DNA of 64,000 nucleotides. Source: Riemerella anatipestifer_E. GTDB lineage: Bacteria > Bacteroidota > Bacteroidia > Flavobacteriales > Weeksellaceae. The DNA is taken from assembly GCF_009932355.1 (NCBI RefSeq), contig NZ_LEKU01000003.1, forward strand, positions 25,012 through 89,011, written 5' to 3'. Below are positions 9,428-17,525 of the stretch, piece by piece (the stretch's first letter is position 1; each line of letters starts with the position of its first letter). Below the pieces are notes generated by a model. The model saw only the letters and a list, made by a program, of their open reading frames with translations. It did no database searches and was not told the DNA's origin. The translations under genes and the position numbers were made by a program.

Positions 9428-9463
9428 ACTGTTTCTACAACAGATGTAGAAACAGTTTTTTTA
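9428..9463 (+). terminator. Strong Rho-independent terminator
   Basis: A perfect 12-bp stem (ACTGTTTCTACA / TGTAGAAACAGT) with a 5-base loop is followed by a run of T. It ends the cysteine-synthase-like transcript 20 bases after its stop, so the following SMR gene probably has a separate start. Confidence 0.9.
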
Positions 9464-9504
9464 TTTTACAGCAACTCATCAAAACCCTTTTTTATACCAT
9501 CAAG

Positions 9505-9831
9505 ATGAATTGGATTATTTTAATCATTGCAGGACTCTTTGAAGCCTTATTTGCATTTTGTTTAGGGAAAGCCAAAACTTCGGAAAGTACAGAAGCGGTT
9601 TGGTGGTATCTAGGCTTTTTGGTTGCTCTTACTACAAGCATGGGGTTACTCATTAAAGCCACCCAAACGCTCCCCATAGGAACCGCCTACGCCGTATGGA
9701 CAGGAATAGGAGCAGTAGGCACTGTACTGATTGGCATCTTTGTATTTAAAGAACCCGCTACCACACTAAGGCTCTTTTTCTTAGTTACTCTTATAGGCTC
9801 CATTATCGGGCTGAAAGCTGTATCAAGCTAA
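9505..9831 (+). CDS. gdx: SMR-family transporter, Gdx/SugE type (guanidinium exporter)
   Basis: A 108-residue four-helix membrane protein starting MNWIILIIAGLFEALFAFCL, with the essential SMR glutamate at position 13. The Gdx/SugE signature LPIGTAYAVWTGIGAVG near the third helix, and the C-terminus IGLKA, distinguish it from EmrE-type multidrug members. Characterised Gdx proteins export guanidinium in exchange for protons as antiparallel dimers. ATG 9505 gives exactly the family length; an upstream in-frame extension would run through the preceding terminator. No guanidine riboswitch is recognisable in the short gap. Confidence 0.85.
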   Translation: MNWIILIIAGLFEALFAFCLGKAKTSESTEAVWWYLGFLVALTTSMGLLIKATQTLPIGTAYAVWTGIGAVGTVLIGIFVFKEPATTLRLFFLVTLIGSIIGLKAVSS

Positions 9832-9850
9832 ATACATTTTTAGGGAAGAC

Positions 9851-9899
9851 CTCCCTATGGATATAGGGAACGCCTCCCCACGGTCGTGGGGAGGCGTTT
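9851..9899. terminator. Two tandem hairpins between converging genes
   Basis: A small inverted repeat (TCCCTAT...ATAGGGA, about 9852-9869) is followed by a strong 13-bp stem (9869-9881 with 9886-9898, GC-rich, 4-base loop) ending in TTT. It lies between the Gdx gene and the converging HU/DUF4469 gene and can terminate from both sides. Confidence 0.7.
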
Positions 9900-9927
9900 C
9901 TCATTAAGCTAGGGAATAGCACCCTAT

Positions 9928-10647
9928 TTAACCAATAACCACTGGTGCTGAAAGTACACCCACTCTAGGCTCTTTGGTAGTGATTCCTCCTTTAGAATAT
10001 TGCGTGGTAATGCTGAGTTCATAGTTCCCTGCTTCTAAATCTGTAGGAACGAGAATGAGTAACCTTGACGGCTCATTAAGCACAATATGTTCTGTTGAGA
10101 GCTTCACTTCTTGCTGAGTGTCTAAGTTTTTAAAGACGATGCCGTTTTTAGGACTGTCTCCATCTATTTTAATATAAGTACCTTTGATTTCAGCGTTTTT
10201 GCCTTTGGTAAGTGTGCCATCTGCTTTGCCTGTAACCTTGTCGGTAATGCTGAACACACTCATAGGGCTGGATTGTTCGCCTAGGATTTCTACCTTAGTG
10301 TCTGCTACCGCTTTTCTAAGGTCTAAGCCTTGGTTCACATTCACATAAACGGAGTGCTTCTCTTTATCCCAAGTTTTGTCGTAAAATACGCCCTTAATGG
10401 CAGGACGCATATACACCAGTCCTGTATTTACACTATAACCATTAAGTACTAGCTCTGAGGCTTTACGGTTAAAACGAGTGATAATATCTACTGCCGTTTC
10501 GGTTTGTATTTCCATACCCTCTTTTTTAAGAGCTTCTATAATTTCTGTAATGCCAAGACTACCACCTAAGAGAGGCACGGCTACAAAATCGTTAGGGTCG
10601 TCTTTCGTGAGTAGGTTGGGACGCAACCAAGCTTTTAGTGTATTCAT
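9928..10647 (-). CDS. HU-fold DNA-binding protein with DUF4469 domain
   Basis: The N-terminal ~120 residues resemble the Bacteroidota HU/IHF-like fold (LKAWLRPNLLTKDDPNDFVAVPLLGGSLGITEIIEALKKEG, then a beta segment). The C-terminal ~110 residues match the DUF4469/Ig-like domain (VFSITDKVTGKADGTLTKGKNAEIKGTYIKIDGD, LILVPTDLEAGNYELSITTQY). It has no signal peptide, so it is probably cytosolic and nucleoid-associated. It is the last gene of a three-gene minus-strand operon after two secreted fibre-like proteins. Its role is not known; the shared association of HU-like genes with the duplicated leader (here and at 63890) suggests a common module. Confidence 0.75.
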   Translation of the reverse strand: MNTLKAWLRPNLLTKDDPNDFVAVPLLGGSLGITEIIEALKKEGMEIQTETAVDIITRFNRKASELVLNGYSVNTGLVYMRPAIKGVFYDKTWDKEKHSVYVNVNQGLDLRKAVADTKVEILGEQSSPMSVFSITDKVTGKADGTLTKGKNAEIKGTYIKIDGDSPKNGIVFKNLDTQQEVKLSTEHIVLNEPSRLLILVPTDLEAGNYELSITTQYSKGGITTKEPRVGVLSAPVVIG

Positions 10648-10684
10648 AAGTGTAAAATTTTAGTATTAGATATTTATATGATAA

Positions 10685-11743
10685 TTATTGTACAAAATGT
10701 AAACGAAAGTTTCGCTCGCCTGTTCCAGGTTTCATTGTATATTTTGCCACCTGATAGATGTAATAGTTTGCACCTTGTTTTAAATAAACAAATATCCCAT
10801 TACCTGCGGTGGTTGCAGAAGTATTTACAACTTTTCTATCTTCATAAAAGAAACCAGGTTCATCCATTCCAAGGGCACTTTCACTTATTTGTACCCATAC
10901 TGATGCAGAGCCTTCATCCGCATTTCCTCCATTATTGGGATTATTATTTTGCACATAAAACCATCGGGAAACTAAAGTGTACCAGCCTGTTTTAGGAACA
11001 GTATAAGGACCATAAACTACTACTATATTTTGTTTGTCTCTTTCGTTTGGCGTTCCATTAGCGTTCCATAAAGCATCAGGGACAGCATAGTTAGGGGCTT
11101 TTAGAGCAGTGCTTGTCCAAGTAGCCTTACCTTCAGCATCACTCGTTAAAACTTTTCCTGCGCCTTGGGTACCGTCTGCTATCTTTACCCCTCCAGCCAC
11201 ATCTAGTTTAGTAGTTGGGGCATCAGTACCAACCCCTATATTCCCTGCTCCCTTAAACACTAAGTTATTAGACCCTAGAGTTACCGTTCTGTTACCTGCT
11301 AGAGTACCATCTGCAGTGTAGAGGTTAGTAGATACCCCACCGTCACTACTCAATCTTACCCATTCCCCATTGGCAACACTGCCTGTAGGAAAAGTTTGGT
11401 TAGGGTTTTTAAAATAGTAGAACCCTGGGCTTACACTCACTTGTTTGCCACCTTTACTGGTATTAGATACTGTAAGACCTGTCCCCGAGTTATACACCAC
11501 CATACCATCAAAGTAGTTAGAAAACTTACCTGGATCAATTGAGGAGAGTTTAAACTCCCAAGTAGTTAAATTAGTAGTAGGAAAATACAACCCCTTTCCT
11601 AGAGTATTAGAAAACTGATTATAGTAAGAGGCGTCCATAAAAGGATTTTCTCCTCCTATAGTATTAGTAGATTGATTTTGAACTTGAATTTGGGCATTAG
11701 CTGTAAAAAAAGCCAATAACCCTAATAAGATGATTTTTTTCAT
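10685..11743 (-). CDS. Secreted fibre/collar-like surface protein
   Basis: A 352-residue protein with a signal peptide (MKKIILLGLLAFFTANAQ). It contains the motif NIGVGTDAPTTKLDVAGGVKI followed by GAGKVLTSDAEGKATW, seen in many Bacteroidota cell-surface proteins and phage tail-fibre-like shafts, then a C-terminal ~120-residue beta-rich domain (YTVPKTGWYTLVSRWF, FRLHFVQ). The ATG at 11743 is chosen because it begins the signal peptide; longer readings overlap the preceding gene. No T9SS sorting domain is visible, so its anchoring is unclear. Second gene of the leader-controlled operon. The function is unknown; adhesion or a structural filament is a guess. Confidence 0.72.
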   Translation of the reverse strand: MKKIILLGLLAFFTANAQIQVQNQSTNTIGGENPFMDASYYNQFSNTLGKGLYFPTTNLTTWEFKLSSIDPGKFSNYFDGMVVYNSGTGLTVSNTSKGGKQVSVSPGFYYFKNPNQTFPTGSVANGEWVRLSSDGGVSTNLYTADGTLAGNRTVTLGSNNLVFKGAGNIGVGTDAPTTKLDVAGGVKIADGTQGAGKVLTSDAEGKATWTSTALKAPNYAVPDALWNANGTPNERDKQNIVVVYGPYTVPKTGWYTLVSRWFYVQNNNPNNGGNADEGSASVWVQISESALGMDEPGFFYEDRKVVNTSATTAGNGIFVYLKQGANYYIYQVAKYTMKPGTGERNFRLHFVQ

Positions 11744-11771
11744 AATGATATAATTTAAGATAATACCTAGG

Positions 11772-12458
11772 CTAATAGCTACCACCGATAAGGTACCAAA
11801 TAGCACTATTTTCATCTTTTGGATCTTGTAATCCTGCCATGAGGATATGGGCTTTGCCAGAAGCCAAAGTGCTAACATTCTTAGGCTGATTGGTTCCAGA
11901 GTAAGCTAATGCAGTATTGTGCTGATTGTTTACAGAAATTATTTTCCCTATATATTTTTTAGGGTCTGGAAGTACTATTTGTTGGTCTCCAGTTTGTGCT
12001 AAAGCAAAAGTATTAGGTACGCTCCATTCTGCAATATTGGCATGTGCTACTTCTCTAATATTACCAGTAATAGATTGTAGCGTAGCTCCTCCTGTGGTAC
12101 TACTAGCTTCTGTTCCCAACTTTACCCAAACCCCTCCTTTAAAGAAGTAAAATCCTGTAGCATCTACATTAGCCGTGGTTCCCGAAGCTGTACCGTCTGC
12201 CACTGAGCTAATGTAAAGCAAAGTAGATTCTGCTACACCCGTCCCCATATTGGCAGCCCTCAAACGGCTGACCCTAGGAATTAGCACCCCTTCTACAGTA
12301 GAGGCTGTGCTTAGACTATTAGCGGTATTCGGTTTTATTTCCAAAGTGGCTTGGGGATGAGATTCATTGATGCCTACTTTACCATCATACTGCCCATAAG
12401 CCATTAAACCTAAACCTAAAAAGGCGAATACACTTAGTTTGGTTGTTTTTGTTTTCAT
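11772..12458 (-). CDS. Secreted surface protein with GINESHPQATLEI motif
   Basis: A 228-residue protein with a signal peptide (LSVFAFLGLGLMAYGQ), directly followed by KVGINESHPQATLEIKP, the start motif of a common Flavobacteriia surface-protein family. GVLIPRVSRLRAANM and GFYFFKGGVWVKLG are typical of the same family. It is the first gene after the structured leader at 12480-13045 and precedes a second, related protein. Probably exported; the substrate or partner is unknown. The ATG at 12458 follows the leader homology that ends just upstream. Confidence 0.72.
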   Translation of the reverse strand: MKTKTTKLSVFAFLGLGLMAYGQYDGKVGINESHPQATLEIKPNTANSLSTASTVEGVLIPRVSRLRAANMGTGVAESTLLYISSVADGTASGTTANVDATGFYFFKGGVWVKLGTEASSTTGGATLQSITGNIREVAHANIAEWSVPNTFALAQTGDQQIVLPDPKKYIGKIISVNNQHNTALAYSGTNQPKNVSTLASGKAHILMAGLQDPKDENSAIWYLIGGSY

Positions 12459-12598
12459 AACATTTAATTTTAGAATTTTTGATATTTAATTGTTTAAGAT
12501 TATAGAGGTTAGATATTGGATTTTAGATTTTGTAGGTTCGGTTTAAGGGTTGATGAGACTGTACTAAGTTCTAAACTCTCATATCTCACCTCTAACCT

Positions 12599-12646
12599 AA
12601 AAAAACGCCTCCCCCCTCTCAACACACACAAAATGAGGAGGAAGGC
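12599..12646 (-). terminator. Leader terminator, copy A
   Basis: On the minus strand GCCTTCCTCCTC (12646-12635) pairs with GAGGGGGGAGGC (12618-12607) with two G-U pairs, followed by seven T. Against copy B the arms differ with one fully compensated pair (C-G to T-A) and others that stay pairable, so the structure appears conserved. It would stop transcription before the operon unless antitermination occurs. Confidence 0.75.
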
Positions 12647-12872
12647 TAAAACAGAAAGAGCAGAATGCTCCCCCTGAACACTAAAAGCACCCAACAAGAA
12701 CGACCATGTTATGAGACAAAACAATGGTGCTTTTAGTAAGTAAGTATAAAAGTTAAAATTAGAATGATGTAAACACAAAAAGCCCCCAACGAAAGTTGGC
12801 GGAACCATATTTTGGTTTAACGATAAAAGTCTAAAGAATTTGCTAAATAGTCGGACGCATACCCACGAAACT

Positions 12873-12906
<34 letters not shown>

Positions 12907-13088
12907 ACACAATTATCTGAAACTACCAAATAATTGGAGTACTTTTTTACACTTGTTTGTATGTTACTGATATTGCGTGTCATAAAACTAAGGCAAACTT
13001 ATAACCTTTTGAAGAAGTGTGCAAGTTTTTGAGAAATATTTTATGCAAAACTTAGTTTATTCCCTACAATCGCCTGCTTATTTTTGTT

Positions 13089-13096
13089 TAAATTTG
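13089..13096 (+). promoter_or_regulatory. -7 promoter box TAAATTTG for the porin gene
   Basis: An exact TAnnTTTG match 22 bases before the porin ATG at 13119. The porin and the leader-controlled operon are divergent, with their control regions back to back. Confidence 0.55.
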
Positions 13097-13118
13097 CACT
13101 CCTAAATAATATATTAAG

Positions 13119-14372
13119 ATGAAATATTTGTTTTGGCTATGCTTGTTTGCTCTACCTCTAGTAGCCAAGTCTCAAAAAACTAAGGTTTCGGATACCATTA
13201 TTCTACTTAAAAAAGATACTGTTTTATCTTCTAAGACGGTTAAACAACTCCATTTGGAGGCTCTACCCTACTATAACTTTGGTAAAGGTGTAGGGATTAC
13301 TTCTCCTGATAGTCTATTCCAATTTAATATTCGTTTTAGAATGCAGAACAGACTAGAAGCCGATTTTAATGACAATGAAAATACAGAATATAAGGCTGCC
13401 ATTCGCCGTCTTCGTTTAAGGTTTGATGGGTATGTGGGTAATCCTAGGTTTTTGTATGCTATACAGCTTTCCTTTGCTCCTGATGATGTGGGCGAAATTA
13501 AAGAAGGGAGTCCGCTTAACATCATAAGAGATGCGATTGTATTTTATAAAGCTACCAATAAACTCATGCTTGGTTTCGGACAAACAAAACTCCCAGGGAA
13601 CAGACAAAGGGTAAACTCATCGGGAGCATTAGACCTTACCGACCGTTCTATCAACAACGCTATGTTTAATATTGATAGGGATTTTGGTTTCCAAGCCATT
13701 TATAACAATACCAAAGCTAACGAGTTTGGGTACAGCTTAAAAACTGCCATAACTACTGGAGAAGGAAGAAACTTTAATGACAAAACCGACGGACTTGCCT
13801 ACACTGGGAGAGTAGAACTCTATCCTCTAGGTTCTTTTAAAAACAATGGAGAGTTTTTTGAAGGCGATTTATACCGAGAGCCTACGCCTAAGATTTACCT
13901 AGGAGGTACTTATCACTTCAACCAAAGGTCTAATTTTTCACAAGGGCAAAGGGGTAAGGGATTGTTGGAGAGTAGAGATTTGCAATCTATCCTTTTAGAT
14001 GGTATGATGAAATACAATGGCTGGACAGCTACCGTTGCTTATATGAGCAGAAGCACCAGCAACCCACTCACACATAATGCCGATTTTTCTAAAGTAATAC
14101 CTGTGGCGGCAGGACACGGCTATGATACTCAACTGAGTTATATTTTCCCCAAGAATTGGGAAGTTATTGGGCGTTTCTCTCAAATGACACCTAATAAAAA
14201 TATACAGAACTTGATACCAAAACAAAATCAGCTTTCCTTTGGTATTACCAAATATATTTGGGAACACGCCTTTAAAGCTCAAGTGGAAGTGAGTAAGAAC
14301 AACTTTCTCTACATAGATGGAAGAAAGGATAATAATTGGTACGCTAGATTTCAGGTAGAAATAGGAATTTAA
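13119..14372 (+). CDS. Outer-membrane porin, phosphate-selective porin O/P family
   Basis: 417 residues with a signal peptide (MKYLFWLCLFALPLVAKSQ). A typical OprO/OprP-like barrel: FQFNIRFRMQNRLEADF and RLRLRFDGYVGNPRFLYAIQLSF near the N-terminus, alternating amphipathic strands throughout, and a barrel-end strand (NWYARFQVEIGI) with an aromatic and hydrophobic terminus. It should form an outer-membrane channel; substrate specificity cannot be predicted. Followed 19 bases later by the barnase-like gene on the same strand, possibly in one transcript. Confidence 0.85.
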   Translation: MKYLFWLCLFALPLVAKSQKTKVSDTIILLKKDTVLSSKTVKQLHLEALPYYNFGKGVGITSPDSLFQFNIRFRMQNRLEADFNDNENTEYKAAIRRLRLRFDGYVGNPRFLYAIQLSFAPDDVGEIKEGSPLNIIRDAIVFYKATNKLMLGFGQTKLPGNRQRVNSSGALDLTDRSINNAMFNIDRDFGFQAIYNNTKANEFGYSLKTAITTGEGRNFNDKTDGLAYTGRVELYPLGSFKNNGEFFEGDLYREPTPKIYLGGTYHFNQRSNFSQGQRGKGLLESRDLQSILLDGMMKYNGWTATVAYMSRSTSNPLTHNADFSKVIPVAAGHGYDTQLSYIFPKNWEVIGRFSQMTPNKNIQNLIPKQNQLSFGITKYIWEHAFKAQVEVSKNNFLYIDGRKDNNWYARFQVEIGI

Positions 14373-14391
14373 TCACACAAATCATAATACA

Positions 14392-14868
14392 ATGAAATAC
14401 CTTAATAATAAATGGATTTTCCTAGTTTTAGGACTATTAGCAGGGACTTTAATAGGAGTTAGATGTTTTCAGAAATCTAGCCCTGATGCTTTAACAGCTG
14501 AAGTTAGCACAGGTGCGTCTTCTCAAGAAAGCACGCAGCAAGATATTGAGACTCTTACAGAAGAAAACACCGTAATTGCTTATATAAAAGAACATCACGA
14601 ACTTCCAGCATATTACATTACCAAAAGTGAAGCTAAAAAATCAGGGTGGAACCCTTCCTCTGGTAATCTTTGCGAAGTGCTACCTGGGAAAGCTATTGGT
14701 GGAGATAAATTCCGAAATAGAGAAAATCAGCTTCCTCAAGGAGACCGTTACTACGAGGCGGACATCAACTACCAATGTGGTAGAAGAAATGCCGACAGGC
14801 TTGTCTTTACAAAAGACGGTAAAGTGTGGATTACCAAAGACCATTACAAAACCTTTCAAGAGAAGTAA
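14392..14868 (+). CDS. Secreted barnase-family ribonuclease (N1/T1-type guanyl RNase)
   Basis: 158 residues: an N-terminal membrane/signal segment (WIFLVLGLLAGTLIG), a Ser/Thr-rich linker and a C-terminal barnase fold. The catalytic triad aligns exactly: E122 in YEADINY, R136 in NADR and H151 in DHY, with spacings of 14 and 15 residues identical to barnase E73-R87-H102. The ending TKDHYKTF also matches the family. It should cleave RNA after G outside the cytoplasm. No barstar-type inhibitor lies next to it: the next gene is on the other strand behind a terminator. Whether it is released or stays membrane-tethered is uncertain. Confidence 0.92.
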   Translation: MKYLNNKWIFLVLGLLAGTLIGVRCFQKSSPDALTAEVSTGASSQESTQQDIETLTEENTVIAYIKEHHELPAYYITKSEAKKSGWNPSSGNLCEVLPGKAIGGDKFRNRENQLPQGDRYYEADINYQCGRRNADRLVFTKDGKVWITKDHYKTFQEK

Positions 14869-14882
14869 TTATTTATCAATAA

Positions 14883-14916
14883 AAAAATCCCTTAGCAAAA
14901 AGCTAAGGGATTTTTG
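14883..14916. terminator. Bidirectional terminator
   Basis: The stem AATCCCTTAGC / GCTAAGGGATT with an AAAAA loop is flanked by A- and T-runs, so it works in both directions between the converging RNase and TPR-like genes. Confidence 0.9.
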
Positions 14917-14933
14917 TTTTATTAACCTATATT

Positions 14934-15503
14934 TTAAAAGAATTTACCTCTTTGTCTCATATTTGGGTTATGCATATGTTTCTGCATAGTAGGCATTTTA
15001 AGTTGGTCTTTCATTGTCTTGATATGCTCTGTCATCATACCCGAACTATCTAGCCTTTTTGCTTCTTCTAGAAGTCTTTGAGCCTCCTGCTTGCGTCCTC
15101 TTTGCATTGCTCCTGCCGCTAAATTAAGGGTTGCCATTGCACGGTCGTGTTTCATATTCAGACCATATTCCAAAGCCTTTTTCATTAGAGGTTCTACCTT
15201 TCTAGGCTCATCTTGAGCTAGAGTAAGCCCTTGTAAGTAATGATAATAACCGTATTGTGAACGGTGCAACTGACTTTTATAATTCTTTATAGACGCTAAC
15301 CATTGTGCGGCTTTAGGGAAGTTCTGCTTTCTTAACTGCCAAAACGCAAGAAGGATAAACTCATTTTTGAAGAATAATATAATAGGCAACGAGGATAATA
15401 ACACCATTACAATGCCCCACCCTATATTTCTATTAAACATCAAATAAACACCAAAAGCTATCATAAGGGCAGCTACCACCAGTTTAATATACTTATTATT
15501 CAT
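14934..15503 (-). CDS. Membrane-anchored TPR-like protein
   Basis: 189 residues. Two hydrophobic segments at the N-terminus (LVVAALMIAFGVYLMF and GIVMVLLSSLPIILFF) are followed by a soluble helical part resembling tetratricopeptide hairpins (NFPKAAQWLASIKNY, YLQGLTLAQDEPRKVEPLMKKALEYGL, AMATLNLAAGAMQRGRKQEAQRLLEEAKRL). The tail is Met/His-rich (KMPTMQKHMHNPNM). Probably an inner-membrane scaffold; no specific function is recognised. It lies downstream of the DUF3109 gene on the same strand with a 71-base gap. Confidence 0.7.
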   Translation of the reverse strand: MNNKYIKLVVAALMIAFGVYLMFNRNIGWGIVMVLLSSLPIILFFKNEFILLAFWQLRKQNFPKAAQWLASIKNYKSQLHRSQYGYYHYLQGLTLAQDEPRKVEPLMKKALEYGLNMKHDRAMATLNLAAGAMQRGRKQEAQRLLEEAKRLDSSGMMTEHIKTMKDQLKMPTMQKHMHNPNMRQRGKFF

Positions 15504-15574
15504 CTGTTTTAGTTGTTTTTTAGTTAAGATTTTTGCAAAGATAAGCCATATTCTTCAAAGAAGCCAAGTTTCTA

Positions 15575-16162
15575 CTACTCACGATTTCCAAAAGCTCGTT
15601 TGTATTCTTCCGCAGCCTCCGTTAATGTTTGGTAAAAACCTTCTCCATACTTTCTGATTAAAGGTGTTTTTAGAAACTTATACACAGGTACTTTAAGTTC
15701 TTTTCCTAAAGCACAGGCATCGCTGCATATCTTCCACTCATGATAGTTGAATGCTGTAAAAGTAGAATATTCTGTAATTCTAATAGGGTACAAATGGCAG
15801 GAGATTGGTTTTTGCCAATCGATAGCACCTTCTTCATAAGCCTTCTCTATACCACATTTGGTGATGCCATTTTCATCAAAAATAACATAAGCACAATCTC
15901 TATTATCAATCAATGGTGTTACTAAATCGCCTTCAAAATCTTCCACGGAAGTCCCTTGCTCTTCTATGGCTTTAATTCCCTCTGGACGAAGATAGTTTTT
16001 AATTTTAGGATAAATATCCTCTAATATCTTTACTTCCGACTGCTCTAGTGGAGCTCCAGCATCGCCCTCTATACAACAAGCTCCCTTACACTTGTTAAGG
16101 TTGCATACAAATTCCTCCGAGAACAAATCCTCCGAAATTAGTTTATCTTCTATCTGAATCAT
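15575..16162 (-). CDS. DUF3109 family cysteine-rich protein
   Basis: 195 residues with the Cys pattern of DUF3109/YkgJ-like proteins: CNLNKCKGACC near residue 20, DCAYV, KCGIEKAY, SCHLYP and CSDACALG, consistent with binding an Fe-S cluster or zinc. No signal peptide is seen. Its ATG overlaps the stop of the upstream DUF6427 gene by 4 bases (ATGA), so the two are translationally coupled. The function is not established for the family. Confidence 0.85.
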   Translation of the reverse strand: MIQIEDKLISEDLFSEEFVCNLNKCKGACCIEGDAGAPLEQSEVKILEDIYPKIKNYLRPEGIKAIEEQGTSVEDFEGDLVTPLIDNRDCAYVIFDENGITKCGIEKAYEEGAIDWQKPISCHLYPIRITEYSTFTAFNYHEWKICSDACALGKELKVPVYKFLKTPLIRKYGEGFYQTLTEAAEEYKRAFGNRE

Positions 16163-17079
16163 AAATTTATTATTTCTTTAATATCTAAAAAAGTTCCTAT
16201 TTTAAATAAAACTAAGCTCAAAACCACTACCCAAAGCCCTAGCTCTTGCATCCAATATTTAGGCATAAATCTTAGAGCTCTACTTACAATGATACTTACT
16301 GGTAAGGCAATGAATAACAGATATTCATACACTGTACCCATATATAAAAATATCGTTATAGATTGAGTGAGTGTGTATAACAATATAAAGGTGTATTTAA
16401 ACCTACTAATAGGGCTTTTCTTATTAAAATGAATAAAATGATTGGCAACGGCATAGAACACCATCAGTAAAACAGGTAACAGAAAATACAACGGATAGTA
16501 ATTCTCTTGAAATCGAGGTGAAATTAAAGGCAAGTAAGCTGGATTAAATGAATTGCTCCCAAGGAGATACATTACTCCAAAGTAAGACAATAACACTAAC
16601 ATAAAACCAAAAACTAACCTAAATATATTCAGCCCTATTTTATCTGAAGTTGCTATTAAATGGATAATTACAAAAATGGTAAATGCCCACACCGTGGGTA
16701 AAAATAAATATCCTAAAGCAAGTAACGCCCCCACAATCAGATAGTAATTTTTCTTAAAAACTTCCTCTCCAGTGGTTAAAATAAGCAATACAAATGCATT
16801 AGTGAAAAGGTTAAAGGCTATCCCAATATCTAAATTCCCTTCGTAGAAAGCAAATACAATAAAGGTATAGATAAAAAACGGTACATGCCTATTATAGTTA
16901 AGACCTATCTTATTAAATAAAAAATACCCTAAAGCAATACCCGTAAAGCTAAACAGCCCAGAAAAAACCTCTACTGTATTGATATTTAAAGCATTAAAAC
17001 CGATTACCATAAGAAACAAAACACCTATATAGATAGGAATAGAAAAAATTTTAATTTCATTTGAGAGTAATCTGAACAT
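16159..17079 (-). CDS. DUF6427 family polytopic membrane protein
   Basis: 306 residues, almost entirely hydrophobic with about nine or ten membrane segments, starting MFRLLSNEIKIFSIPIYIGVLF. This matches the Bacteroidota DUF6427 family. It is coupled to DUF3109 and is divergent, within 43 bases, from the DUF6341 gene, a neighbourhood common in Flavobacteriia. The function is unknown. Confidence 0.75.
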   Translation of the reverse strand: MFRLLSNEIKIFSIPIYIGVLFLMVIGFNALNINTVEVFSGLFSFTGIALGYFLFNKIGLNYNRHVPFFIYTFIVFAFYEGNLDIGIAFNLFTNAFVLLILTTGEEVFKKNYYLIVGALLALGYLFLPTVWAFTIFVIIHLIATSDKIGLNIFRLVFGFMLVLLSYFGVMYLLGSNSFNPAYLPLISPRFQENYYPLYFLLPVLLMVFYAVANHFIHFNKKSPISRFKYTFILLYTLTQSITIFLYMGTVYEYLLFIALPVSIIVSRALRFMPKYWMQELGLWVVVLSLVLFKIGTFLDIKEIINL

Positions 17080-17104
17080 TTTTTTATAATTTTGTGCAAA
17101 GTTA
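17061..17104. promoter_or_regulatory. Closely spaced divergent promoters (DUF6427 / DUF6341)
   Basis: Plus strand: TTG (17061-17063), 23 bases, TAATTTTG (17087-17094), driving DUF6341. Minus strand: CAAAGTTA at 17097-17104 reads TAACTTTG, driving DUF6427. The -7 boxes are two bases apart, so the promoters may compete. Confidence 0.6.
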
Positions 17105-17122
17105 ATTTAAAAAAGAAAAACA

Positions 17123-17356
17123 ATGACTTCTTTCTGGTTATTTTTAAGCGATTTATTTAAATGGTCTTTTGGATTCTACGATGTTGCTGGTAATGTTTTA
17201 AACTGGGTTTTATTTTTACTAGGTTGTGGGTTCTTCATCTACTGGTGCTATACATTAGTAGTTACTTTAGGAGGAGATAAGGATAAGGAATACCATTCAC
17301 CTACGGAAGGTAAGTTTCCTTACTACGATACCAATATTTATAAAAAAGAAGGTTAA
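17123..17356 (+). CDS. DUF6341 family small membrane protein
   Basis: 77 residues: an amphipathic start (MTSFWLFLSDLFKWSFGFYDVAG), a strong transmembrane helix (VLNWVLFLLGCGFFIYWCYTLVVTL) and a charged tail ending FPYYDTNIYKKEG. This matches the DUF6341 family found beside DUF6427 in Flavobacteriia. Single gene, ended by a hairpin at 17382-17416. Role unknown. Confidence 0.78.
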   Translation: MTSFWLFLSDLFKWSFGFYDVAGNVLNWVLFLLGCGFFIYWCYTLVVTLGGDKDKEYHSPTEGKFPYYDTNIYKKEG

Positions 17357-17381
17357 TCCTTCATTATAATGATATAACAAA

Positions 17382-17416
17382 ACCCTATATTTTAACAATA
17401 TGGGGTATTTTTGTTA
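17382..17416 (+). terminator. Terminator after the DUF6341 gene
   Basis: ACCCTATATT pairs with AATATGGGGT (one G-U), 5-base loop, then TATTTTTGTTA. Confidence 0.7.
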
Positions 17417-17492
17417 TACTTCATAAACCATTCATCTTTTCTAGTTGTAAAAGAAAGTTTAAAAATTTCTTTAGCCATATCGAAATTTGATT

Positions 17493-17500
17493 TAATTTTG
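17493..17500 (+). promoter_or_regulatory. -7 promoter box TAATTTTG for kup
   Basis: An exact TAnnTTTG match 25 bases before ATG 17526. Confidence 0.5.
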
Positions 17501-17525
17501 CCCTTATTTTTAATTCAAAGATTAA

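Noticed and set aside
9325..9504. 60-residue N-terminal extension of the SMR transporter
   Set aside because: It would cross the end of the preceding gene and the 12-bp terminator stem; SMR proteins start at MNWIIL with Glu13.
12509..12808. 99-codon frame on the minus strand (FVGGFLCLHHSNF...)
   Set aside because: It lies in leader copy A. The matching frame in copy B has insertions, substitutions and different ends, while RNA stems are preserved, so it is regulatory RNA and not a protein.
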